Assembly (NCBI GenBank): GCA_030278955.1
Contig: JAOANR010000011.1
Coordinates: 25,982,403 to 26,046,402 of the forward strand
Length of the DNA: 64,000 bases
From: Hygrophila difformis
Lineage: Eukaryota; Streptophyta; Magnoliopsida; Lamiales; Acanthaceae
Direction: 5' to 3'
Shown here piece by piece: positions 11,535 through 23,481 of this stretch. The position numbers and the translations under genes are program-made. The notes under the pieces were generated by a model. The model did not search any database, was not told the DNA's origin, and worked only from the letters and a program-made list of their open reading frames with translations. Numbering within the stretch: position 1 is the first letter of the stretch; each line of letters starts with the position of its first letter.

Positions 11535-13045
11535 ATGGACGAGGAATTGGACCCTGTACTGACACAGGGTCCTGAAGGGAAATCTGATCTTTCACCCCCA
11601 TCTATTTCTCGCAAATTACTACCTTCCGTTGAATGTCCGCCAGAGCTTGAACTTAAAATACTTCTGGATCATCTTAAGTACGCTTTTCTCGCTGAACATA
11701 AAAGATTACCGGTAATTGTGTCAGCCAAGCTGACACAAGAACAAGAGAAAGCTCTGGTAGACATTCTCAAGAAATATGTACATGCAATTGGATGGACCAT
11801 TTCTGATATAAAAGGAATAAGCCCCTCTATTTGCATGCACAGAATTTTAATGGAAGAGGAGTATAAGCCCTCAAGGCAACCGCAAAGGCGTCTGAATCCC
11901 CACATGCAAGAGGTGGTAAGGAAAGAAGTTATCAAGCTCTTAGACGCTGGTATCATCTATCCTATATCTGACAGCAAATGGGTCAGCCCAGTGCAGGTAG
12001 TACCTAAGCGTGGGGGGATGTGCATAACAACAAACGAGCAAGGAGAAGAAGTGGCGACACGTCCTGTGACCGGTTGGAGAGTTTGCATCGACTACCGGAA
12101 GCTCAATACCGCTACGCGGAAAGATCATTTTCCCTTGCCTTTCATTGATCAGATGCTGGAGAGGTTGGCCGGGAGGGAGTACTATTGCTTTTTGGATGGT
12201 TATCCGGGTTATAATCAAATTGTAATAGCTAGCGAAGATCATGATAAAACTACTTTCACGTGCCCGTATGGAACTTTTACGTACAGGCGCATGCCTTTTG
12301 GACTTTGCAATGCGCCTGCCACATTTCAACGTTGCATGATGTCTATCTTTTCAGAATTTATCGAAAAATGCATAGAAGTCTTCATGGATGACTTCTCTGT
12401 ATATGGAGATACTTTTAATGAGTGCTTGACCAATCTTGCAAAGATCTTAAAAAGATGCGAGGACACTAACCTAGTTTTGAACTGGGAAAAGTGCCATTTT
12501 ATGGTCACTGAAGGGATAGTGTTGGGTCACCGCATCTCGCGCGCAGGCATCGAAGTCGACAGAGCCAAGCTCTAAGCCATATCCAATCTTCCATTACCCA
12601 ACTCAATAAAAGCGGTTAGGAGTTTCTTAGGGCATGCTGGTTTTTACCGGAGGTTTATTAAAGATTTTTCTAAAATTGCCAAGCCGCTCACTAACCTACT
12701 TTGTAAAGAAAATCCTTTTGTAATAAATGAAGCGTGTGTTCAAGCCTTTGACACGCTCAAGAAGATGTTGATTTCTTCTCCAATAGCGCAACCACCCAAT
12801 TGGTCAATACCTTTCGAGGTAATGTGCGATGCAAGTGATCTCGCCGTAGGTGCAGTTCTCGGGCAACATAAGGAAGGGAAACATTGAGTAATTCATTATG
12901 CAAGTCATGCCCTGAATGAAGCCCAAATCAACTACACCACCACGGAGAAAGAGATGTATGCTGTGGTTTTCGGGTTTGATAAATTCAGACATACCTCATT
13001 GGTACGAAAACCATAGTATACACAGATCACTCTGCACTAAGATAC
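11535..13045 (+). pseudogene. E1 reverse transcriptase and RNase H (interrupted)
   Basis: The RT is clear: GWRVCIDYRKLNTAT, KDHFPLPFIDQMLERL, FLDGYPGYNQI (catalytic Asp), RMPFGLCNAPATFQRCM, and the catalytic EVFMDDFSVYG (FMDD) near 12376-12408. The frame hits TAA at 12573 where relatives have a short linker before [19 protein letters not shown]. RNase H begins with [20 protein letters not shown], then a TGA at about 12886 and a frameshift near 12990. The enzyme would copy element RNA to DNA, but this copy is inactive through at least two stops and one shift. Confidence 0.85.
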
Positions 13046-14518
13046 TTGTTTAGCAAACAAGATGCCAAACCTCGATTAATCAGGTGGGTACTTCTGTTGC
13101 AGGAATTTGATATCATAATAAAAGATAGAAAAGGCAAAGACAATGGTGCTGCTGACCATTTGTCTCGAATAGAAAATGATAAAAATGAGATAGCCGTCAA
13201 TGAAAATTTTCCGGACGAGCAACTGTTTGCCTTGCACCTTCATGATCAAGCTTGTCTGTGGTTTTCCGACATTGCTAACTTTTTAGCATGTGGAATAATC
13301 CCACCATTCCAGCACAAGGGCCATAAGGCAAGATTCAACCGAGATGTAGTTAACTACTTCTGGGAAGATCCTTATCTCTTCAGGCATTGTGCAGATTCGA
13401 TTATTAGACGATGTGTAACTGAGCACGAGGCTTATCAAATCGCTAAAAAATGCCATGAATCGGAATATGGAGGTCACCATGGCCCCACTCGAACAGCTCA
13501 TAAAGTGCTCGAGTGTGGTTTCTATTGGCCTACCATTTACGAGGATTGCAGAGCGTTTGTTAAAGCTTGCGACAGATGCCAAAGACTAGGGAATATCTCC
13601 AAGAGGGATGAAATGCCTCAAAAAGGAATTCTCACTCTTGAGATTTTTGATGTATGGGGCATTGACTTCATAGGACCATTCCCGACATCTGATGGGAATC
13701 ATTACATCTTGGTAGCTGTCGATTACGTATCCAAGTGGGTTGAGGCGGTTGCACTGCCAACCAATGATGGTCACCAAGTCATTAAATTTTTGAAAAATAA
13801 CATTTTCAGTAGATTTGGTGTACCTAGGGTAATCATATCTGATAGAGGAACCCATTTTGTCAATAAGGCTTTTACAAGTCTTATGAGCAAAAAGGGAATT
13901 CTCCACAAGTTAGGCACGCCTTATCATCCCCAAACTAGTGGTCAAGTCGAAGTATCAAACCGCGAAATCAAACATATACTCGAAGCCACGGTGGGGATAA
14001 CCCGCAAAGATTGGTTACGTAAACTCAATGATGCTCTATGGGCATACCGCACTGCATTCAAGACTCCCATTGGCAAAAAAGCCTGTCACTTGCCCGTAGA
14101 ACTAGAGCATAAGGCTTACTGGGCCGTAAAAATGCTTAATTTTGACCCGCGAGTTGCTCAGAGCAAACGCAAGTTGGACCTCAATGAAATTGAGGAAATA
14201 TGTGAGCAAGCTTATGAAAGCTCGAAGATTTACAAAGAGCGGACCCAGAAGTTACATGATCGTCGTATCAAATCCAAACACTTCTGTGTTGGCCAAAATG
14301 TCCTGTTATTCAATACTAGGTTAAAGATGTTTCCCGGAAAGCTTAGATCCAGATGGGAAGGCCCGTATGAAGTGGTGCATGTGTTTGAGAGTGGAGCTGT
14401 CAAGATTCGAACTGACAAGAGAGAGCTGGTGGTGAATGGACAGAGATTGAAGGAGTACCTCGGACAGTTTGATCCCGAAAAAGAAGTTCAAATAATATCA
14501 GAGCCGGCCTATACTTAA
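13046..14518 (+). CDS. E1 RNase H end and integrase (Athila type), partial
   Basis: This is a 490-codon open segment of pol; the ATG at 13046 is internal, not a true start. It opens with the RNase H/connection end ([31 protein letters not shown]). Next are the HHCC zinc domain ([19 protein letters not shown]...CDRCQRLGN) and the integrase core with the DDE residues in [20 protein letters not shown] and [14 protein letters not shown]. The C-terminal part has [15 protein letters not shown] and ends at TAA 14518. Compared with E2, about nine residues (MSPYRLVFG) are missing between AFKTPIG and KACHLPVE near 14075, an in-frame deletion that may spoil folding. Confidence 0.85.
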   Translation: MFSKQDAKPRLIRWVLLLQEFDIIIKDRKGKDNGAADHLSRIENDKNEIAVNENFPDEQLFALHLHDQACLWFSDIANFLACGIIPPFQHKGHKARFNRDVVNYFWEDPYLFRHCADSIIRRCVTEHEAYQIAKKCHESEYGGHHGPTRTAHKVLECGFYWPTIYEDCRAFVKACDRCQRLGNISKRDEMPQKGILTLEIFDVWGIDFIGPFPTSDGNHYILVAVDYVSKWVEAVALPTNDGHQVIKFLKNNIFSRFGVPRVIISDRGTHFVNKAFTSLMSKKGILHKLGTPYHPQTSGQVEVSNREIKHILEATVGITRKDWLRKLNDALWAYRTAFKTPIGKKACHLPVELEHKAYWAVKMLNFDPRVAQSKRKLDLNEIEEICEQAYESSKIYKERTQKLHDRRIKSKHFCVGQNVLLFNTRLKMFPGKLRSRWEGPYEVVHVFESGAVKIRTDKRELVVNGQRLKEYLGQFDPEKEVQIISEPAYT

Positions 14519-14598
14519 TAAAAATATATATATTTACATAATTATTTATTGCATAGCATACTCATTTTCTCGAGTGATAAGTATCTAAACATCAACTA

Positions 14599-14683
14599 AA
14601 CATTTAGAGTATTAAAACTCTAAATGTGAGGATGTTGATATTTGGAGAAGATCTAATAATTTTTCTTATGTTTGCTTTGCAGG
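14599..14683 (+). promoter_or_regulatory. Hairpin followed by a 3' splice-site-like sequence, downstream of integrase
   Basis: ACATTTAGAG...CTCTAAATGT (about 14600-14627) forms a hairpin. It is followed by GTGAGGATGTTGAT, and about 45 bp later by TTTGCTTTGCAG/G with a pyrimidine-rich run. The same three-part module occurs at 16924-16996 before exon 2 of gene A. E2 also has a TTTTGTTTTCAG/G after its integrase. Athila env-like ORFs are thought to be made from spliced RNA, so this may be the acceptor for the downstream gene; that is inference. Confidence 0.45.
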
Positions 14684-14968
14684 AATTCATGAGACCAACA
14701 AAAAGAAAAATAAAGCGTCAAAAACCAGGTTCCTGGTTGGATTAGTATTGCAATTAATGGAAATTAATTCAGAATTTAGAGAAATCTAAGTTCAAGAATA
14801 AATCCATAAAATAACAGTGTTAATCCAACCTAAATTATGCAAGCAACAATTTTTAGAATAATGTTTATGTGTAAATATGCATGCTCAGTTATTTAATTTA
14901 AAGAAAATGCATAATTTTTAAAAATGTTGAAAACTGAAAAATTTCAAATTTTCAAAGTGTTGCTTTGG

Positions 14969-15377
14969 CGATTCGGTCTCAAGCCAATTCAGTTTAGATC
15001 GAATTGACCCAAAAGATCGAATTGATCCTCCAATGCACACATTCGGTGTTAATATTGCAAAGTAGCAATTCGGTCTAAGCAATTCGGTTTATATCGAATT
15101 GATTTTAAATAGACCGAATTGATCTATGAAAGGCATTAATTCAGTCTTATCTCTGCAAGTGACTAATTCGGTCTACAAGGCAATTCGGTCTATACCAAAT
15201 TGATTTTAAACACCGAATTACCTGTGAGTTGTTTGTGATTTACCCCCAATTCGGTCTACAAACCAATTCGGTCTATACCTAATTGGCTTAGAGACCGAAT
15301 CCCTCACAAATAATTGGGGATTTCATCAATTCGGTCTAGACCGAATTGATGATTCGGTCTCCATTAGACCGAATTGA
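14969..15377. repeat. E1-type inverted-repeat array upstream of F-box gene A
   Basis: About five units of the same AATTCGGTCTA/TAGACCGAATT repeat as the LTR arrays, starting near 14969, 15061, 15170, 15248 and 15325. The segment 15325-15350 is a perfect 26-bp palindrome centred on TCTAGA. No other LTR sequence is seen next to it. It ends 18 bp before the TATA box of gene A. Confidence 0.88.
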
Positions 15378-15394
15378 CCCCTGTCCCACTACTC

Positions 15395-15402
15395 TATATA
15401 TA
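15395..15402 (+). promoter_or_regulatory. TATA box of F-box gene A
   Basis: TATATATA in the context CACTACTCTATATATACCCC, followed by a pyrimidine-rich (CT) leader typical of plant 5' UTRs. It lies about 140 bp upstream of the ATG and directly after the inverted-repeat array. A start site near 15425-15435 is expected. Confidence 0.65.
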
Positions 15403-15542
15403 CCCCTTTCTCCTTCCCTCTCACTTTCACTTCCACACTTACAAAATTCCCGATTCTCTCTCGCGACCCTTCATCTTCCTCGCGAAACCAGAACTCGAAC
15501 CAGTACATTGCTCCGTTCCAAATCACTCCCAAAGCTTTAAAA

Positions 15543-17675
15543 ATGGCTTCTTCGTCCTCTAATCCGAGTGGGAGCATGGGGTAAGTTCTCTGTTTTCAGT
15601 TTCGCACTCCATTCTTGCGATTTCCGTTTTTGTATTTTCTTGAGTTTTGTGAAATCGGAGGTGCGGAAGGGAATGGTGACTGTTTTCATGTTGGGGAAGG
15701 TCGAAGTTCGGTCGGAATGTGGTCGGAATGGGTTGGGCAAGGTTGGAATGGCCTAGAATAGGGTAGTGCGAACCTAGGGCTTGACTTGTCTTATGTTCGA
15801 ACCTCCATTGTTGAATGCTTGAGCTTACTGTGTTCTAGGATGGTATTTTGTTTTGAAAAATTTGGGTTTCTAAACCCTCAAAAAAAAAAATCTCTTTTTG
15901 TCCATCGTGTAAATTTTGTTGTCATTTCCATTTGTTGATGACTGTGATTACACTTGGAAAACTGTGATGATGGTGAACACAGGGGTAGTTTTTCCATTTT
16001 GCTCCTGTACTACTGTGTTGATATGTGTGATAATGATGATTGCATAAGGATGATTGATTGAGTGAAATTGCTTTGTTGAAGCATGATTTATTAGCAAAAT
16101 TTTTGAAAAATATTGGCATATGTGAATTATGTTGAACTGTGTTGTGAGTCTGTTTGCATGCTACTGTAATTTGTGAATCTTGTTAATAAATGTTTGTGGG
16201 TAGCCAGTTTGCTACACACTACAAACTCAACTGAAAAGTTGATGTTTGTAATAATGGGTAACATGGGTTACAAACAAAACCATGCCAAAATTTTTCCTGA
16301 CAAATGTTTCTCAAACACTATAAATGGCATGGCATTTATGTTTAAAAAAGACAAAAAGTTGGTAGGATTTTGTTTTATTAAAGTGTTTGACTTACACATG
16401 TTGGGATGTGTGGGGAATCAACAAAGTGTAGCAATTTTGCTCACTTTTCACCACCCATTGTCCAACAAAAATGTCAAATAGGGGACCACTCACACCCCCA
16501 ATTTTATTAAATAAATAAGTCAACACTTTCCATAAAATTTAAAAAATAGTCTTTTTTATGTTTATGTGTGTGAGTTTGTTCCATTGCCTCATGCGTGTTA
16601 TTAATTCTATCATTCATCATGTGCATTATTCATTATCATTTAATTATTCCTCATTCCATTTCACATGTTTTTAAATCACTTTTATAGTGATTAAAAATAA
16701 AAATTTGTTTTTGTAGGCTCAATAGCCTATAAAATTCTATCTTTTTTGTCTCTTGACCATTTTAAAAATATTTAGACTGTTTTAGTCTAAGAAAATTTGT
16801 AAGGGTCCAAGACCCTTATTATCATTTTCTTTCAATTTTTGTGGTTGCAATAAGTATTAAATTTAATAATCTAATCTTATATTATATATTATGCCTCAAT
16901 AAATTCAAGTAAAACCAATTAACTCACATTTAGAACAAGGCTCAAAATGTGAGGATGTTGATTTTAAATTTGATTTAATATTCTCCATCTTCGCAGAGGC
17001 ATCATCCTTCCGGACCCAATTCAGGAACAAGAAAGAACTGAACTACTAGACTTGCCGATGGAACTCTTAGGAGAAATCCTCTCCCGCATAGGAGAGGATG
17101 ACATCAAAAAGGTATTCACTGCCAAGAAAACATGCAAGAAACTCCGAGCTGCAGGAGATCTTCCCATTGTCTACAAAAGGTGCGAACTAGAGACCACCAT
17201 CATAAAGATATGGGATCATGGAGTCAAAGAGCAGAAGGAGGAACTTCTCCGAACATGTGAGGAGGCAGGAAATTTCAACCTCCAACTCATCCCAGCTCTA
17301 CAGGCATTCGGAGCAGGGGATGAAGAGAGAGCTTGCGAGTTGCTGAGACCAGGGATGGAGGATAATCACAAGGCATCAATCTTTGTGAGGGGATACATGT
17401 TGCTAAGCAAGCTGGACAATGACCAAGTTCGTCAAGGGGTAGCAATGATAGACAAAATGGCAACAGACGAATCGGTCCTGAGATATGTGGGTGCCAACAT
17501 CCTCTCATGGCTGATTGAGAGCCTGGAAACCCCTTATTTGTTTGGTGACCAAGAGCCCAGGGTCTACTGTCCAAGGATACAAGAAGACCTAGACAAACTA
17601 GGCGACTACGACTATTGCCTCCCCTGCAGCTTGACAAACTTTGTCCACTGGAGCAGAATTCTCTTTCAAGAATAA
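15543..17675 (+). CDS. Gene A: F-box protein, HCP/Sel1-like (two exons), inside E1
   Basis: Exon 1 is 15543-15580 (ATGGCTTCT... ending ATG GG) with donor GTAAGT at 15581; exon 2 is 16997-17675 after acceptor TTCGCAG. The phases match (2 + 1 bases) and give 238 residues. It starts MASSSSNPSGSMGG; the F-box is about residues 30-70 (LDLPMELLGEILSRIGEDD). A helical HCP/Sel1-like middle follows (ALQAFGAGDEERACELLRPG, ASIFVRGYMLLS), then the family C-terminal signature PYLFGDQEPRVYC and CLPC. It resembles plant At1g67623/At2g35280-type F-box proteins, expected SCF substrate adaptors. The splice phase is shared with paralogues B, C and D. It sits downstream of the E1 integrase in the same orientation and is uninterrupted. 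The TAA stop overlaps an AATAAA-like signal. Confidence 0.82.
15581..16996 (+). other. Intron of gene A with retroelement-like hairpin near its 3' end
   Basis: This is a 1,416-bp AT-rich intron, GT at 15581 and AG at 16995-16996. Near the acceptor, CACATTTAGAACAAGGCTCAAAATGTG (positions 16924-16950) folds back and is followed by GAGGATGTTGAT, the string also found before the E1 3' LTR (19424-19438) and after the E1 integrase. The intron of paralogue D is only 216 bp. The short ORFs inside are not credible genes. Confidence 0.7.
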
Positions 17676-19435
17676 AGGAAGGAGGATGCGGAGGGAAGAC
17701 TGGAACTGTATTTTTGTCTAAGTTAAACTAAAAACTTCATTTAGGAGATCTTTTGATTTTTGTGCGAACTCGATCCAAGTATATAGCATCTCCTGTAACT
17801 AATGTATTGATGAATTTTTGTGTAATTAAGGTCGTAGCTGTAAGCCGAACCTTGGAACTACTTGACGTGATTGTCAGAAGTTGTAAGTTGGGATTATTCC
17901 TCCATGCTTTCTCCAAAGAGAATTCCTTTTTGAGTTCTCAAAAATATTTTGAAAAAGATGTGTGGCAGTCCAAGATGAATAAGCGACTGCCATGCCAAAA
18001 ACAAGGCTGTAACATGCTTGCATGTTCATAGTGTCTTTTTACTACTTTCAATTAAATAACCGGCATAAAACAAGCATAAATTTGTCACCTAAATTCACAT
18101 GTTGAATTTAGGCTAATGATAAAATTTTTAAACTATTAAATTGGGATAAAATAATTAAAAATATGCAGGATATAAATTTTTGAAGTTTTGAGCTATAACA
18201 ATCTAATGATATGATCACTTGGAAGAAAAACAAAATTTTCATGTTGAGAATTTGATTGAATAAATTGCAAGAAATTTTCAAAGGCTAAATCTAAGAATAA
18301 AGGTATGACATGATCAAACCATACCATGTGAGATTTGAGCCATGAGTCACTTTTACTCATTATTTCTTTGTTGTGTGAAAATCAATTCGATTAAAGGACA
18401 CTAGAACTTGCAATTGGGACCGATTCAAGACCATGCCATATTCCCGAAATCGAGCATGTGATCGAGGCACTTAGAAAAACCCAAATTTTTGGCCTTCGTT
18501 TGAAATCCAAACCCAAAAATATTTTCCCTTTAGGATTAACCACTCTGAGCCTATAAGCTTAATTTTTCTTTGAAGCCACTACATTATTCCTAACTTTATA
18601 AAAAGACCAAAAAAATCAAACCCAAGTGTACACGAACCAATTCCATCAAGGTATTATAGTTTATGATCATCGAAAATATCAATCGGTATTTATAAACCGA
18701 TAAAAAAACGAAAGAAAAAGAAAAGAAAAAAAGAGAAAAATGTTGACATTCATTCAACAAAAATAAATTGCAATTGACAAAGCAAATTAGACATAGTCTA
18801 ATGTCATGCAATAGAAAAGAAAAACAAAAGAAAGAAAGAAATATCGATGATCATAAACTTTAAATAAACAATGCCAAGTTATGATGGAATAGAATTGTGT
18901 CACTTCTTATACCCAAAAAATTCCTTCCTTACCAAATGTTACAACCGTATGCCCCGTTATAACCTTGAATAAGACCTTAGGATCTCGGTTTGAAGAAATG
19001 AGTAGGTGGCGAGTTGGTCTAATTGCAAGCTTATGGGAGAATTTAATTGAATTTGATTATGAGTGTTGATGATTAAAACCCAACTTCGAGGGTGAGTGAA
19101 TTTTCCGATTCTACTATGTGTGAGGCTCTGCTTTGATTGATCAATGTTCATGTCATGCTTGAATTCAAGAATTAAACCAATGAGATTTTATAAGCACATA
19201 TTCAAGAAGAATTAACAATAATGATTGGTTTGTATGCCTATTCAAGTGAGAAATATCATTCCATTAAACACTGCAACCAAGAGAATTTAATACTTGTAAT
19301 TTTGATTGTCTTATCCCAATATAAAAAGAATGAAATTTTTGAAGCCACGCAAATGGATTGAATGTGCAGAGTCCATGCTCTTAGGAGCACTAACTCTGAT
19401 TGCTCGGGGACGATCAGTATTAAATGTGAGGATGT
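17676..19435 (+). mobile_element. E1 3' internal non-coding tract and polypurine tract
   Basis: No credible ORF. It includes the 3' UTR of gene A, an AT-rich stretch, a structured segment (18647-18866) with an A/G-rich run 'aaaaaacgaaagaaaaagaaaag', and at 19383-19435 the typical Athila end: 'gctcggggacgatcag', then AAATGTGAGGATG just before the LTR. Inner palindrome ATCGGT...ACCGAT (18681-18700) and outer arms AGTTTATGATCATCG (about 18658) and CGATGATCATAAACT (about 18845) suggest a long fold-back. Confidence 0.6.
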
Positions 19436-22400
19436 TGATAATGGCCAAAAATGTCCATTATTTCCAATCCATTTCCGTGTCTAAGACGGACATTTTGATC
19501 GTATTCCCATCTTATTTTAATAAGAAAGCAGTTGAATTCGACAGATTAATGCGAGTTTGTAAAAATAATAAGCTGGTAACGAAAAACACAAAAATATGCA
19601 ATTTTAATTGTATTTGTGTTAGAAAAATCCAAAAACATGAAAAAAGGAAGAAGAAAAGAAAAAAGAATAAAAAGATGGGAAAAAGAGTGAAAATCCCACA
19701 AAATGAAATTTTTGGCTAAGTGTTGAAGACCAATTCGGTCTACAGCAATTCGATCTAAATCGAATTGACCATGTAGACCGAATTGCTGAAGAAAAAGAAG
19801 AAGAATGAACAAAGTGTTGGGAAGAAATGAAGATATGCCCAATTCGGTCTATGCAATTCGGTTTACACCAAATTGATTGCACAGACCGAATTGCCTCAAA
19901 ACAAAGAAGCCAAGCAGGAGACCATGAGCAATTCGAAACATGCAATTCGGTCTACACTTAAACCGAATTGATGTTGAAGACCACATTCCAGCTAAATATC
20001 AAGGAGAGACCTCATGCAATTCGATATGCACCAATTCGGTATAGATCGAATTGCCTAAGGAGACCGAATTACATTCAAAATGCATCCAGATGAAGCTATG
20101 GAACACGAGAGAAAGGCATGCCATTGCTAATGGACCCTGATGGGCCTAAGGGTTTTGAAGAACAAGTATAAAAGCTGACCTTCACCAACACTCAAGATAT
20201 ACAGTTACCAACACTTGAACACTGGGCAGAAGACAAGAATACCAGGTTTTTCACCTCTTAAGGGTTAGGTAGGTAGTTTAGTTAGTTTATTTTTCATGCA
20301 CCATAGATTAGTTTTATTGCTTTAAATCTTAGTTTTAGTTGTAAAGCTTGTTACTACCATTTAGAGTAGCCATTTCCATATTTTTATATGCTTTCTAGTT
20401 AGAATGAACTCAAACATCAATTTAATGATGGTATTGGGTTATTTAATATGCTTTCAAGTGTTCAATGCAAGAAAAATTTCCAGAAATGGATTTTGTCTCA
20501 TGTGTTTTACACCCTTTAAATGCTTTCTTTAGCAATAAATATGGTAGAAGGGATGTTTGTTTCAACTAGGTTTCATTTAATATGTTTCTAGTTGGCTTTC
20601 ATTCTCAATAAATGCATGTTTAATGGGTAGTTGGTGTGGTCTTATTCCTTAGAGCTCAAATAAGTGTTCTCAGGTTTTTAGATAATTTAAGACTTCTTAG
20701 AAATAGGTTTTAAATGCTTTCTTTTAATATTCTTGCTTAGGCCCATAAATAGGTTTTTTAAAATATTATAGGTTCTTTAATCGAGTTGCCCATAAAGATC
20801 GAATTACATGGTAAAGAATGTTTGTTTATCTGCATGAGAAAATTATATGCAATTCGGTCTAAGGTAATTCGGTCTAAACCGAATTGCCCATGAAGACTGA
20901 ATTGCATAGCAAAAAAGTTTCATCTCCATGAGGTTTTCATGCAATTCGGTCTAGGCAATTCGGTTTATGCCGAATTGCAAATATAGACCGAATTAACTTG
21001 GAAACCACATTGTATGCATACCATCCTCTCATGCCTTAGTTTACTTTTCGTATTGAACCAATTCGATTTACCAATTCGGTCTATACCGAATTACCCTGGT
21101 AAATCGAATTAAACACTCTTTTGAGGTAAATGCCTTAGCCAAATTTGAGTAAGGGGACAACCCCATCAATTCGGTTTGTCCAATTCGGTTTAGACCGAAT
21201 TGCTTTGACAAACCGAATTAGATGATGTTCCATATCCTTGCAAGGATTAATTGGGTAAGGTATTACTTCATTCCTCATGCATTGTCAATTCGGTCTATAG
21301 TGCACTTAACTCAGTAGATCGAATTGATCTCTTTTCTCTATTTAAAAAAAAAAACTCCAAAAATATTTTATTTCCTTGAGTTGTGTAAGTTGCATGGGTG
21401 TATTGGGCTTAGGCCCATTACACTTGATTTTATCCATTACACATCTCAACCATTAGTGTCTAAATTATTGTGTGATCGATACTTACACAATACCCAAAAA
21501 TATTCTTTTAATTTCATCTTTTCCCTTTAATTGTGTGTATGAATGGGTAATAAGGAATATCACAGATCAATGTTGGCAAAAAGGTCCCTTCACCGGGATA
21601 ACGATTAGCTCGTCTTCTGTGTATTAATTATTACTCGTTATTTTGCATGATCTGATTAGTGATTGGTGGAAGCTCCGGCAAAATGGTCCCTTTGCGGGGA
21701 TAACGATTAGCCACTCAGCCAATTACTAATTAGATACAGTTTTCTTTTCTTTATCTTAATTTCAACCTGAATTTCGAGTTATGGTAATATTAGACAGTGT
21801 CGATCAACACTGTTATAATAATGTTGTGGTAAGAAAACATGTGGGTTTTTACTCTCTCATGGATAGTAGGATTCTTGATGATAGCGATCACTGTCATTAA
21901 GGGTTCCTCACTGTCTAAAAATCATTCCATCTGGGATAATTGGGAACTGGATAGCAGATGTTTGCAGTCCAGATCACCCCAGTTGTTTCAGGCATTCTTT
22001 TAGCCAAATTCTCCTTATCTCAAGGCTAATCCACCTTTGTGTATCAAATTCTGTCTAATCCCACCATATATTTTGGGGTATTTTATTTACTTCTCATATA
22101 CATGTATGCATGCTATTATTATGTAGCTATTGTGGTTAAATTATTTTGGAGATCCTTCTCCTTGGACAAAGAAGTCTTGATTTAAATCAGATGTTGCATA
22201 ATAAATTTCCAACAAAAATCGCTTTATAAAATCCGGATCTGAGTAAGGGATAAATTCACAATTATGACTAATTCATATTCTACTGGGGGTTGATTTTGAG
22301 AACTTAGAAGCAGAGTCAGCGATTAGGTCTCACCTAGACTGAAAAGATCTGTCTTTCAATTGAGAGTTTAGTACCTCTCTAGGGAATGATTTTCAAATAT

Positions 22401-22625
22401 CAATTGTTTTCTCAAAATTACTGTGTGTTGGAAATCTTCTATTAAGTATTGCATCGAATCAGTGTCCACTTGGATTCGGGTAAGATGTGATAAATAATAC
22501 TAGAGGAACAACATGTAGGCCTTGGTTAATTTCTAAGGTAGGGTTGAGTATTCTTTCAACTACTATCTTCTCCCGTCAAAGCCTAAAATTGAGACTCGAG
22601 TGAGTACATTCGGAATAGATCTTCA
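19436..22625 (+). mobile_element. E1 3' LTR, truncated
   Basis: It is nearly identical to 3454-6963 and carries array 1 (19731-20071), TATA (20167-20174) and array 2 (about 20780-21330). At about 20742-20785 the stretch corresponding to roughly 4754-5095 is rearranged and mostly deleted. It stops at 22625 after GAATAGATCTTCA, so the last 1.4 kb, including the triplicated end, is missing. Confidence 0.85.
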
Positions 22626-22636
22626 TAGTTACCATC

Positions 22637-22760
22637 CTCACATTTAGAGTTTTGCTCTAAATGTGAAGGTGTGAATAGAGAACATAATATCAATCCTTTC
22701 TTATTTCAACAATTCACCATACTCACATTTAGAGATTTGCTCTAAATGTAAAAGTATTGA
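22637..22760. repeat. Two CACATTTAGAG hairpins between E1 and gene B
   Basis: Two copies: CTCACATTTAGAG-TTTTG-CTCTAAATGTGA (about 22637-22665) and CTCACATTTAGAG-ATTTG-CTCTAAATGT (about 22725-22753). They match the hairpins at 14600 and 16924. They lie just 3' of the minus-strand gene B and could act in 3' processing, or may be retroelement remains. The rest of 22626-22816 shows nothing else. Confidence 0.7.
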
Positions 22761-23476
22761 TGTCAATTAAATTTTTGCTAGAGAAAGATATAATGCTGCA
22801 AAATTCAAACATGTGTTCAAGCGAAAACAAAACGCATTACACATAATATCATTAAAAAGAATCTGCAAAGGCATTCAGGAATTTCAAGTACAAAAGGACT
22901 TATAGTTCCATTTTGATAATCAAAGAGAGGAAATTCTATTCCATTCCCGAATTTAGTAAAGCAATTACAGTGCTCGGTGACCAAACATCTCATGCAATAG
23001 ATTGTACTGACTCCATATTGATTTCTGGGCCATTTGTGATTGTTAGCAAAAATAGTCCGTTCAACACAAAATCTTTTCCTAGGCTGTCCTAGTAAGGGAG
23101 AAAAAAATTCAGCTTGATTTGACATCCATCCTCTAATTGAAAGCTGGAAATCATTCAGCCTGCATCTGTTCTTTCAAAGAGTTGCAAAAAGCCAAATTCC
23201 CTTCTCCTGCTCTTCAACTTCATCCTTACTTAAAAGCATAAGTGCTTTTATGTAAATGGATGGTTTATGATTATCAGTAATAGCAGGCTTCAAGAGGTCA
23301 AATGCTGCTTGTTCATCTTTAACTTGGACAAACAGGTGCATTGCCTCGTGCAATTGGAACATCCAATTCCCTGCATCTTTGCAGCTTTCCAGGAAGTCTA
23401 TATTTGTTTGCTCAAAAGTTCCCCATCCCCAATGAGAAAAATCTTCAAGGATAGCTCTCTTCAAGACTAGGGGATG

Positions 23477-23481
23477 ATGGG
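23477..23481. repeat. Target-site duplication ATGGG (left copy)
   Basis: ATGGG directly precedes the 5' LTR TGTAATACCC. The matching copy is at 30993-30997. Five bases is the usual Ty3/Gypsy length. Confidence 0.95.

Larger units (their letters stand above)
3454..22625 (+). mobile_element. E1: Athila-type Ty3/Gypsy retrotransposon carrying an F-box gene
   Basis: The order is 5' LTR (3454-8394), tRNA-Asp-type PBS, gag, protease, RT, RNase H, integrase, hairpin with a splice-acceptor-like site, inverted-repeat array, F-box gene A, 3' non-coding tract, polypurine tract and 3' LTR (19436-22625). The Athila assignment rests on the PBS TGGCGCCGTTGCCGGGG, the gag knuckle CX2CX3HX4C, the protease motif DLGSSINVMP and RT motif FMDDFSVYG. 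The LTR copies are nearly identical by eye, but the 3' copy lacks its last 1.4 kb and has an internal deletion, so no target duplication can be tested. The pol region carries stops and frameshifts, so the copy cannot move by itself. Confidence 0.8.
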
